Source of the DNA: GCA-2720865 sp047630275
GTDB taxonomy: Bacteria; Bdellovibrionota; Bacteriovoracia; Bacteriovoracales; Bacteriovoracaceae
Direction: 5' to 3'
Length of the DNA: 64,000 nt
Assembly (NCBI GenBank): GCA_047630275.1
Contig: JBLHVN010000002.1
Span: forward strand, 496,001-560,000
The notes under the pieces were generated by a model. The model saw only the letters and a program-made list of their open reading frames with translations, ran no database searches and was not told the DNA's origin. The position numbers were made by a program, and so were the translations under genes. Below are positions 43,873-51,960 of this stretch, piece after piece (the stretch's first letter is position 1; each line of letters starts with the position of its first letter).

Positions 43873-43895
43873 AGGGGGAACCATAAGCTCCCCCT
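43873..43895 (-). promoter_or_regulatory. G/C-rich hairpin between skp and lpxD
   Basis: A perfect seven-base stem AGGGGGA/TCCCCCT (43873-43879 with 43889-43895) closes a nine-base loop that contains an in-frame ATG. There is no following T-run, so it is not an ordinary terminator. It could lower lpxD translation relative to skp or protect an mRNA end. Confidence 0.5.
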
Positions 43896-43923
43896 CAATA
43901 AAATTATCTAAAAATTAATGTTT

Positions 43924-44436
43924 TTACTTATGTTTAGAGTCGTAGGCTTTAATAACATCGTTAGTAAGGTCCTTTGAAACTTTCGCGTAAACAACTGGAG
44001 CAGTGCTTACTTCAAAAGTAATATCCACGCCTGATTTCTTAGAAACCTGATCGATAACGACCTTAAGCTTTTCAAGAATTGGCTTCTTAAGTTTATTTTC
44101 CATTCCTTGCATTTCTTTTTGGTACTGAACAGACTTCTGTTGAAGCTTTAGGATTTTTTCCTGAATCTTCTGTCCGCCTTCGTTTTTCTTTTTATCAGAA
44201 AGTAGGTTCTTTCTCTTTTCAAAGTTCTCTTGCTCTTTACGAATAGCTTTCTCTTCTTTCTTAAGAACCTTTTGTTTCTCTTCAAATTTCTTCTTAAGCT
44301 GATCTCTAACTCTTTTTCCTTCACTTACTGAAAGAAGAATTCTTTGGATATCAACCTTGCCGACAACAAACTTAGCAAATGCAGGGGAAGAAATAATAAA
44401 GCTAAAAATTGTAAAAACTAAGAGTAAACTTCTCAT
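43924..44436 (-). CDS. skp: Periplasmic chaperone Skp/OmpH
   Basis: A 170-residue protein with signal peptide ending PAFA-KF. VGKVDIQRILLSV is the family start of the mature chain, followed by a long charged coiled coil rich in K, E and Q and a beta-rich end. It holds unfolded outer-membrane proteins on their way to BamA, its upstream neighbour. Confidence 0.92.
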   Translation of the reverse strand: MRSLLLVFTIFSFIISSPAFAKFVVGKVDIQRILLSVSEGKRVRDQLKKKFEEKQKVLKKEEKAIRKEQENFEKRKNLLSDKKKNEGGQKIQEKILKLQQKSVQYQKEMQGMENKLKKPILEKLKVVIDQVSKKSGVDITFEVSTAPVVYAKVSKDLTNDVIKAYDSKHK

Positions 44437-44467
44437 AATGACGCGCTCCTAAAGACTGTCCAAAATT

Positions 44468-46765
44468 CTAAAATAATTGTCCTATATCGAAATGAAATTG
44501 GCTACCAGGATTCGTCGATTTATGATTGAGCGGATAGCCAAATTCAAACCTTAAAACACCAATTGGAGAGAACCATCTAAAGCCAAAGCCCCAATCAAGG
44601 TGAATATCATAATCGTCGATGATATGTGCATCTCCAGCATCCATAAAAACGACCCACTTAAGTCCAGCTTCTCTGGCTAGGGGGTGTTCAATCTCTAGAG
44701 AGCCATAGCTGGCAAAAAGAGACCCTGCATTAAAGGTTCGAGTAATTCCATTTTTCGTATTAGTGATCTTTGGTCCTACGGCCTCAAAGCTAAAACCTCT
44801 TAGGTTTCTTGCTCCACCAAGAGTGAACTTCTCAGTTCTTGGGATGGCCTGACCACCAATCTTTTCAAGCTTTGAAGTATACCAACGGGACCTTAAAACA
44901 AAATCCCCGTAAATATTATTAAAGTATCTCGCATCAAGATCGTTCTTGAGCCACTTTTTATCTCCGCCAAGACCTGCATATTCAGATGAAGCGGATAAAT
45001 AATAACCATTCTTAGGCTCCATTCTATTGTCACGCTTATCTCTAACAATAGAAGTCTTAATAGAAGAGGCGATGCCATTTTCAACAGCCTCAATAACTGA
45101 AGGGTCATTGACGGCCTTGATCTCAGTATCTTCTAACTTATAAGTAACAAAGAGCCTGGTATAATCAAAGATCGGATAACCAACTCTAAGAGCAAAGCCA
45201 TCTTTTCTGTAACTAAAAGATTCACTCGTTTCGTTTTGCTGTCTAAAGATGTCAAAGCCCGCCGTCCACTTACTATCAAAGAGATAAGGCTCGGTGAAAC
45301 CTAGGTTATAAGTTTTGTTTGTATCCGAGAGAGAGAGGCTAAAGCTTAGGTTTTGCCCAAGGCCATTAAAGTTAGTTTGGGCAATTGAAGCTTGAAGAAA
45401 ACCACCAGTTGCAGTTGAATAACCGGCGCCTAAAGATATCTGCCCAGTATTTCTTTCTTTAACACTAATTTCAACATCGAGGACATCGTCTTTGCCTTTA
45501 GGAGAAACAGTATTGAAGACCACACTATTAGGCTCAAAGAAACCAAGGCGGTTAACATTTTCTCTTGATCTTCGAAGATCAGACCCGCTAAATCGTGCCC
45601 CTTCTTGAACCTTAAGTTCTCTTCTTATGACTTTATCTCTCGTCTTTGTATTACCTTTTACAATGATCTTCCCAAAATAAGCGAGCTTTCCTTTCTCAAA
45701 AGAAAACTCAATATCAACCTTATTTTCACCAGGAACAACATGAAGGGTTCTAAGAACGTTTGCGAAGGCGTACCCCTCGTCTTGATACATCTCTGTCAGT
45801 TTCTGAATGTCTTTTCTTAAGAGTTCTTCTGAGTAAGTAATCTCAGGCTTCATGCTTATTTCAGATCTTATCTTATCTTCAGGAAAGAGGATTTCCCCTT
45901 GAAAGGTTACCTCATTTACAGTGAACTGTGGTCCTTCTGTAACTTTAACCGTGATAAAGACCCATTTTTTATCATCACTAACAGTGATCTCAGGATTACC
46001 AACATTGACTTGTAAGTAACCTTTGGTCTTATAAAAGTATTTGATTCTTTCGATATCAGTTTGGAAATTAAACTCTTTAAAGTTTCCTGACCCAGACATA
46101 AAAGAGAAAAGACTCTCCTCTCTGGTTTCCATGATATCTTTTAATTGAGTATTACTAAAAGCTTCGTTACCGAGGAAGACGACTTGCTTCACTCTTACCT
46201 TGTCGTACTCTCTGATTTTAAAGGTAACTTCAACATTCTCTGAATTGATCTTTTTTAAACTATAACTAACTGTCGCAAGATAAAAGCCTTTCTCTTCATA
46301 GTGCTTTTGAATAGCTCCAACATCATTTTGAAGAGTGTTGATATCGAGGATTGAAAACTCTTTTGTTTTCATCTGGCTAACAATATCTTCTTCTTCAATT
46401 TCTTGATTTCCGTCTAAGAAAATCTTTGCAACGATGGGCTTCTCTTTAACTTTAAAGATTAAATTCTTTTTTCCATCTCTTACGGCCGAATGGGCTTCAA
46501 CAAATTCAAAGTATTTTAGAGAGTAGATCTTCTCAATGTCTTTTTTTAGAACATAGTTATCAAGCATCATGCCTGGCTTAACATTTATCTTTTCTAAGAC
46601 AGCTTCCTTTTCAACTTTCTTAAGCCCAACAACATCAACAACATCAATACGAAAAAGGTTCTTTCGAGGTCCGATGTCTTCAATGGCAAAAGCACTCCCT
46701 GAATGAAACAGTGAGAAAATAAAAAGAAATAGTAATGTAGCGGAAAGAGTCTCTCTTTGCGGCAT
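44468..46765 (-). CDS. bamA: Outer membrane protein assembly factor BamA
   Basis: A 765-residue BamA with signal peptide ending near AFA, five POTRA repeats (to about residue 400) and a C-terminal 16-strand barrel. The DARYFNNIYGDF/LGGARNLRGF region (L6 RGF motif) and the terminal aromatic residue (GQLF) are visible. AGAGGA precedes the ATG. It starts the skp-lpx-fabZ gene run after a 119-base gap from lolD, which probably holds a promoter. Confidence 0.96.
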   Translation of the reverse strand: MPQRETLSATLLFLFIFSLFHSGSAFAIEDIGPRKNLFRIDVVDVVGLKKVEKEAVLEKINVKPGMMLDNYVLKKDIEKIYSLKYFEFVEAHSAVRDGKKNLIFKVKEKPIVAKIFLDGNQEIEEEDIVSQMKTKEFSILDINTLQNDVGAIQKHYEEKGFYLATVSYSLKKINSENVEVTFKIREYDKVRVKQVVFLGNEAFSNTQLKDIMETREESLFSFMSGSGNFKEFNFQTDIERIKYFYKTKGYLQVNVGNPEITVSDDKKWVFITVKVTEGPQFTVNEVTFQGEILFPEDKIRSEISMKPEITYSEELLRKDIQKLTEMYQDEGYAFANVLRTLHVVPGENKVDIEFSFEKGKLAYFGKIIVKGNTKTRDKVIRRELKVQEGARFSGSDLRRSRENVNRLGFFEPNSVVFNTVSPKGKDDVLDVEISVKERNTGQISLGAGYSTATGGFLQASIAQTNFNGLGQNLSFSLSLSDTNKTYNLGFTEPYLFDSKWTAGFDIFRQQNETSESFSYRKDGFALRVGYPIFDYTRLFVTYKLEDTEIKAVNDPSVIEAVENGIASSIKTSIVRDKRDNRMEPKNGYYLSASSEYAGLGGDKKWLKNDLDARYFNNIYGDFVLRSRWYTSKLEKIGGQAIPRTEKFTLGGARNLRGFSFEAVGPKITNTKNGITRTFNAGSLFASYGSLEIEHPLAREAGLKWVVFMDAGDAHIIDDYDIHLDWGFGFRWFSPIGVLRFEFGYPLNHKSTNPGSQFHFDIGQLF

Positions 46766-46820
46766 TAGTCCTCTATAGTAAAAATTACGGCTCCAAAAAT
46801 CTAAGTAGATAGATTAGTCG

Positions 46821-46851
46821 AATAAATTGCACCGGTATTGAAAAATATCAA
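46821..46851 (-). promoter_or_regulatory. Possible sigma70-type promoter of bamA
   Basis: On the minus strand TTGATA (46846-46851) is followed 18 bases later by ATTTAT (46822-46827). It lies in the only sizeable gap of the envelope gene block, 56 or more bases before the bamA start. Match to consensus is moderate. Confidence 0.35.
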
Positions 46852-46884
46852 TAATTTTCTATTCTTACAAAGGTTAAAAGCTTC

Positions 46885-47565
46885 TTAATGAGGAAGTTTC
46901 GGAGGGGCCGGCTGCATCATTCCATCTCTCATGAATAATTGATTATCAAACTCATTTGCTACAGCTCCGTCATGCGTCACAACAACTAAAGTTGAATTGA
47001 AATCTTTTGCCAAGGATTTAAGAATCTGAGCCACATTTAAGCTGTTCTCTGAATCCAAATTTCCAGTTGGCTCATCGCACAGCAAGATCTTTGGCTTCAA
47101 AGACAGTGCCCTGATGATATTGACTCGCTGCTGCTCACCGCCAGATAATTCATAAGGATATTTTTTTAGGCAATGAGAAATCTTTAAACGCTCTGCTAAA
47201 TTTTCTACTTCGCCCTTCAATTCAACCTGACTCACACCGCCAATCTTAGCGGGCAAAAAGATATTATCGAGACAATTCATTGATGGGAGTAAAAAATGAA
47301 ATTGAAAAACAAAGCCTACATTTCTATTTCTATACTTAGCTAATTCTTCGTCGTTGTAGGTGGCCAAGTTCTTTCCATCAATAAGAATACTCCCCTCAGT
47401 TGGCCTATCAAGGCCTCCAAGTAAATAAAGAAGAGTGCTCTTACCAGAACCACTAGAGCCTTGAATCGCGTATTGCTCACCTGCTTCTAAGTTTGTGCTC
47501 ACTCCATTGAGGGCGAATACCTTTGAGAAGCTTTTCTTAACATTACTGATCTCTATTAAACTCAC
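46885..47565 (-). CDS. lolD: Lipoprotein-releasing ABC transporter ATPase LolD
   Basis: A 226-residue ABC ATPase with Walker A GSSGSGKST, Q-loop FQFHFLLPSMNCLDN, signature LSGGEQQRV and Walker B ILLCDEPTG. The LolD/MacB subfamily is indicated by the partner permease upstream, with a four-base overlap. It powers release of lipoproteins from the inner membrane to the carrier LolA. Confidence 0.92.
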   Translation of the reverse strand: MSLIEISNVKKSFSKVFALNGVSTNLEAGEQYAIQGSSGSGKSTLLYLLGGLDRPTEGSILIDGKNLATYNDEELAKYRNRNVGFVFQFHFLLPSMNCLDNIFLPAKIGGVSQVELKGEVENLAERLKISHCLKKYPYELSGGEQQRVNIIRALSLKPKILLCDEPTGNLDSENSLNVAQILKSLAKDFNSTLVVVTHDGAVANEFDNQLFMRDGMMQPAPPKLPH

Positions 47566-48770
47566 GCAAATTCCTTTCTTAAACCATAAAGAACTGATTT
47601 TAATCGAAGCCTTCTCATACTAAACCACGACAACAATAAAAGCCAAACCAGGGCTGAAGCAAAGACGAGGAGGTAATCTGTTAACTCAAGCGAAATTTTC
47701 AAGGTTCCAAGCTTATAAACGTCCCCTGGAAGTTGAAAAATTGAGAGATGCTCAAGGCCTATTCCAAAGAGATAGACTAACCCTATTGATATAGCGCAAG
47801 AACTTATCCATAAAAGAAAGACGAACTTATACCATGCAGAACTCATCTTTGCCTGGCTAAGTCCAAGAGCCTTGAATAGGAAGAGCTCCCTACTTCTTTT
47901 TTCATTCACGAATATTATAAAGGCCACAATATTAAAGATTGAGATCACCACTATTAATTGGAGGATCATCCCTATCATAAATTTTTCATGTTTTACGGCG
48001 CTTAAAAGTGTGGAAAATTCATTCCAGAAGGCCTGAACAGAATACTTATAACCTAAGGACTCTCGCAGCTGATGAATGGTATCTTCTACTTTAGTTGTAT
48101 AAAGATCAGGGTCTTTACTAAAATTGTACTTTCGAGCGCTTGGAATATTTAAAGAAACCATATTGACCTCATTTTCTATTCCTAAGATCAATTGAAGTTC
48201 AGCTAAGTCCATATACATCAAGCGCATATTCTTTGGATAAATACCATGATCGACAAGGCCTACAACAGTAAACCTCTGTAAAAGTGGAAGACCATTTAAG
48301 TCTTTATTTCCCTTTCCAAAAGCCACGGTTAACTGATCACCTATCCTTACTTTTAAAAATTTAGCGAGCTCTATTCCTAATCGGACTTCACCTTTAGAGA
48401 GCTTTGAGGAAATTCCTGTGACTCTCGAAAAAGTTTCAGGCTCGATACCTTTGACTAATACACCCTTAGACACTTCATTTACTAAAACAAAGCCTTCAGA
48501 TTGAACAAACTTTGTGTATTCATCAATATTTAAGGTTTCAAGAGCGTCTAGTGACTCCCCTTTAAACTCAAAGAAACCATCTCTTGAGTAAAAGTAAATA
48601 TCTCCTGTTGAAGCCTTAAGTCCAAGCTTTAAGGTTTTAACAAAACCATCCATGATCCCAACGGTCGATAGAATAACTGCGATTGAAAAAGCAAATCCCA
48701 ATAAGACCCCAACAGCAAACCTGTATGAAGACCGTTCTAAAAATAAAACTGAGAAGAAGTCTTTAAACAT
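47562..48770 (-). CDS. Lipoprotein-releasing ABC transporter permease (LolC/E type)
   Basis: A 402-residue FtsX-like permease with one N-terminal transmembrane helix, a periplasmic domain of ~220 residues (MacB-PCD type) and three C-terminal helices. A single permease gene accompanies lolD here, so it may form a homodimer of the LolF type known outside gammaproteobacteria, unless a second gene lies elsewhere. Its ATG directly follows the prfB stop. Confidence 0.88.
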   Translation of the reverse strand: MFKDFFSVLFLERSSYRFAVGVLLGFAFSIAVILSTVGIMDGFVKTLKLGLKASTGDIYFYSRDGFFEFKGESLDALETLNIDEYTKFVQSEGFVLVNEVSKGVLVKGIEPETFSRVTGISSKLSKGEVRLGIELAKFLKVRIGDQLTVAFGKGNKDLNGLPLLQRFTVVGLVDHGIYPKNMRLMYMDLAELQLILGIENEVNMVSLNIPSARKYNFSKDPDLYTTKVEDTIHQLRESLGYKYSVQAFWNEFSTLLSAVKHEKFMIGMILQLIVVISIFNIVAFIIFVNEKRSRELFLFKALGLSQAKMSSAWYKFVFLLWISSCAISIGLVYLFGIGLEHLSIFQLPGDVYKLGTLKISLELTDYLLVFASALVWLLLLSWFSMRRLRLKSVLYGLRKEFA

Positions 48771-49917
48771 CTATTGCTCTCCCTCTTCTTTTATATCTTT
48801 TTGAACCTGCCATCTTAGGAAAGAATCCATAAAATTATCCAGATCTCCATCGAGAACCTTTTCTGCTTGTCCCATCTCAAAGTTGGTACGATGATCTTTA
48901 ACAAGTTTATAAGGGTGAAGAACATAACTTCTTATCTGAGCACCCCAACCTATTTCTTTCTTATTTGCTTCAACTTCTGCGTCGATGGCCCGTTGCTTTT
49001 CCATTTCTAAATCATAGAGCCTAGATCTTAGAACTTTCATGGCCTGAACTTTATTATGAAGCTGGCTTCTTTCATTTTGGCAGGTCACCACAATTCCTGA
49101 AGGATTATGGGTTATCCTAACAGCAGAATCAGTTGTGTTAACGGACTGACCTCCCGCTCCACCAGAGCGGTAAACATCAATTCTTATATCTTTATCTGCA
49201 ATCTCGATTTCAATATCATCATCTATTTCAGGAGAGACAAAGACAGAGGCAAAACTTGTATGTCTTCTGGCATTTGAATCAAATGGTGAGATTCTAACTA
49301 GCCTATGAACACCGGTTTCAGATTTCATCATGCCGTAGGCATAGTTCCCTGTTACGGTAAAAGTCGCAGATTTGATTCCCGCAGAATCGCCATCTTGAAC
49401 ATCTAAAACCTGAACCTTAAACTTCTTAGCTTCAGCCCACCTTGAAAGCATTCGGTAAAGCATTGAAGCCCAGTCACATGACTCGGTCCCGCCTGCTCCG
49501 GCGTTAATGGAAATAATGGCATTATTCGGATCAACTTCTTCAGAAAGTAGAACCTTTTGTTCAGCACTTAAAAAGGCGTCTAAAAACTTAGTATAAACTT
49601 CAGTCGCCTCTGCTGCCGAAGCCTCATCACCATCAGATTCAGCAAACTCAGTGAGAACTTCAAACTCATCCCAAAGTTCTTGAAGCTTGTTATAGGTATT
49701 AGTGACGTCTTGAACGATTGATTTTTCTTTTTGAATCTTGGCGGCGTGATCGGAGTCTTCCCAAAAGCCCTCAAGAGCTTCTAGTTCTGCTATTTCTTTG
49801 AGGCGGTGATTTTTGGCATCAATTTCAAAGCGACCTCCGAAGTGCCGAAAGCTTACCTTCGTATGATTTTATATCTGACTTACACTCATCTAATCTTATT
49901 TTTAAAGCCTGATCCAT
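48771..49917 (-). CDS. prfB: Peptide chain release factor 2, with programmed +1 frameshift
   Basis: The gene starts at ATG 49917 (GAGG five bases upstream), reads 30 codons to CTT and then meets an in-frame TGA (49825-49827). Slipping +1 at CTT-TGA joins the 351-codon second frame, giving ~381 residues. The SPF tripeptide (LVRISPFDSN) and the GGQ loop (GGAGGQSVN) identify RF2. The second frame read alone would start at MLYRM (49463) and lack domain 1. It reads UGA, so the frameshift makes its own level self-regulating. Followed without gap by the Lol permease. Confidence 0.96.
49825..49838 (-). promoter_or_regulatory. prfB +1 frameshift site
   Basis: On the minus strand GGAGG (49834-49838) is followed by TCG and then CTTTGA (49825-49830). 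This is the standard RF2 arrangement: an internal Shine-Dalgarno sequence three bases before the slippery CTT codon and a UGA stop. The frame upstream and downstream of it checks arithmetically. Confidence 0.96.
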
Positions 49918-49919
49918 CA

Positions 49920-50462
49920 CTACCTCTTTAAATTAATTGAAATTTTCTTTAGGAGCTTTGATTCAAGGTCCTGCATTATTTTTTCTTCGCTCGAGGATAC
50001 TTCGTGATCGTACCCAAGTACATGTAAAAAGCCATGAACCAATAGGTGCACAACCTCATCTTCCTTATCTATTTTAAATTCTTTCGCTTGAGCTTTTGCG
50101 ACTTCCTTGCAGATAATTATATCCCCTAAGGATAACACGCCAAAGACTGGCCCGTCTGCTCCTGATCTAAGATCTTCATGGGCAGGAAAAGAGAGAACAT
50201 CCGTCTTCTTATCCTTACCTCTATGATCCCTGTTTAAAGTACGGATCTTTGAAGCGCCACAGAGGGTCAAACTCATTTCAATCTCTGAAGCATTTAGCCC
50301 CTTAAGGTTGAGACCGGCCTTACCCATGAGGAACTCTTCAAACACAGGTAAACAAGCACTTAAGTACCTCTTTAGTTTGGTCTTCTTAACCCAATGATCC
50401 ACCCGTCCATTATCGAGGATGTCTAAGACAAAATTCTTGTTTTTGATTTGTTGTACAATCAT
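49920..50462 (-). CDS. ybeY: Endoribonuclease YbeY
   Basis: A 180-residue protein with the zinc motif HLLVHGFLHVLGYDHE and the upstream DVLSFP segment. YbeY matures 16S rRNA 3' ends and takes part in ribosome quality control. It ends next to the prfB start (three bases) and diverges from mazG. Confidence 0.94.
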   Translation of the reverse strand: MIVQQIKNKNFVLDILDNGRVDHWVKKTKLKRYLSACLPVFEEFLMGKAGLNLKGLNASEIEMSLTLCGASKIRTLNRDHRGKDKKTDVLSFPAHEDLRSGADGPVFGVLSLGDIIICKEVAKAQAKEFKIDKEDEVVHLLVHGFLHVLGYDHEVSSSEEKIMQDLESKLLKKISINLKR

Positions 50463-50519
50463 GTTATTTCCGTTTACCTATAGTAGGTATATCTGACAAC
50501 AATATCAAAGGCCAAGCTT

Positions 50520-51329
50520 ATGGAAATGCCAGAATTCTACAAACTTACACAGGTCGTCAAACAACTGCGAGACCCTATTGAGGGTTGTCCCTGGGATTTA
50601 AAACAAACTCATCAATCACTTCTCAAATACTTAGTAGAAGAATCCTATGAGTTTATTGCTGCCGTCGAAGATAATAATACGGCAGAGATGGAAGATGAGA
50701 TTGGGGATGTTCTACTTCAAGTTCTTCTTCACTGTCAGTTTGCCTCAGAGAGAAATGACTTTGATATTGAATCTGTTTCAAAGAACCTTGCCGATAAGAT
50801 GATCAGGCGTCACCCACATGTTTTTAAAGAAAAAGATAAAGGGATAGATGCAGATCAAGTTGTTAGCAATTGGGAAGATATTAAGAAACAAGAAAAAGAA
50901 GAAGCTCCTTCTAGCTTAATTGATGATTCATACTTAAAGTTTCCTGCCTTATTCGCCGCAAATAAGATTGGTAAGAAGACAAATAAAATAAATTTTGATT
51001 GGGATGATGCTGCTCAAGTTTCCTATAAAGTTGAAGAAGAGTGGCAAGAGTTAAAAGAAGAGATTGTCTCTCATGGTGCTAACAGCAGTGAGCTATCTAA
51101 AGAGAGGATGTTTGAAGAGATGGGAGATTTTCTATTCTCTGCTGCGCAACTTGCAAGGCATTTAGACATCGACCCTGAAGAAGCGTGTAGAGCAGCCAAT
51201 AAGAAGTTTTTAAAGAGGTTCCAAAAAATGGAAGGCCTTATTAAAGAAGATGGAAAAGATATCAATCAAATGAATCAAAATGAAATGGATCATTTTTGGG
51301 ACCAAGTCAAAATAGATGAAAGAACTTAA
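50520..51329 (+). CDS. mazG: Nucleoside triphosphate pyrophosphohydrolase MazG
   Basis: A 269-residue tandem MazG with CPWDLKQTHQSL and EESYEF...EDEIGDVLLQ in the first domain (EExxE and ExxD metal site) and a second copy (EEEWQELKEE...EEMGDFLFS). It hydrolyses non-canonical NTPs. Overlaps coaE by 14 bases. Confidence 0.94.
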   Translation: MEMPEFYKLTQVVKQLRDPIEGCPWDLKQTHQSLLKYLVEESYEFIAAVEDNNTAEMEDEIGDVLLQVLLHCQFASERNDFDIESVSKNLADKMIRRHPHVFKEKDKGIDADQVVSNWEDIKKQEKEEAPSSLIDDSYLKFPALFAANKIGKKTNKINFDWDDAAQVSYKVEEEWQELKEEIVSHGANSSELSKERMFEEMGDFLFSAAQLARHLDIDPEEACRAANKKFLKRFQKMEGLIKEDGKDINQMNQNEMDHFWDQVKIDERT

Positions 51330-51960
51330 GCCTGAACTGATAAGATTATCCAAAACCGATAGGCTCTATGGAGTAGACCATCCTGTTATTGGGCTAACAG
51401 GTGGGATAGCCACAGGAAAATCAACCGTAGCTAAGCTTTTCCAAGATTTAGGCATTCCTGTTGTTAGCGCTGATACCTTAGTTAAAGAAGTCTACAAGAT
51501 GCCTGAAGCTTTAGACTTTGTTAAGAAACATTGGCCAACAACAATTATAGAAGAAACCATCCGTTTTGATCTTCTTAGGAAGGTAGCATTTTCTGATGAT
51601 AAGAACAGAGAATTAATTGAGGGTTTTATTTACTCTAAAATGAAGATAGCTTTTGATAAGTTCTATTCGAACTTAGATGACCCAAGCCTACTCGTCTATG
51701 ATGTCCCTTTACTCTTTGAGAAAAAACTTGAGTCCAAGGTTGACCTCTCTATTTGTGTTTACACTTCAAGAGATATCCAAATTCAAAGGCTACTCAAAAG
51801 AGATTCTATAGATAATGAACTAGCCGAAAAGATCTTAAACGCACAATGGGATATTGAAGAAAAGAAAAAGGCCGCTGATTATTTAATAGATAATAGCGGC
51901 AGCTTAGATGACCTAAAGAAGCAATTTGATCAATGCCTTAAACTCTTAGTTCAGGCTTAG
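51316..51960 (+). CDS. coaE: Dephospho-CoA kinase CoaE
   Basis: A 214-residue kinase for the last step of CoA synthesis. The P-loop GLTGGIATGKST follows a ~25-residue N-terminal extension, with SADTLVKEVY and DVPLLFE as family features. The first half of the CoA pathway is encoded at 25.9-30.6 kb of this window. The 3' end overlaps the convergent sensor-like gene by 23 bases. Confidence 0.94.
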   Translation: MKELKPELIRLSKTDRLYGVDHPVIGLTGGIATGKSTVAKLFQDLGIPVVSADTLVKEVYKMPEALDFVKKHWPTTIIEETIRFDLLRKVAFSDDKNRELIEGFIYSKMKIAFDKFYSNLDDPSLLVYDVPLLFEKKLESKVDLSICVYTSRDIQIQRLLKRDSIDNELAEKILNAQWDIEEKKKAADYLIDNSGSLDDLKKQFDQCLKLLVQA

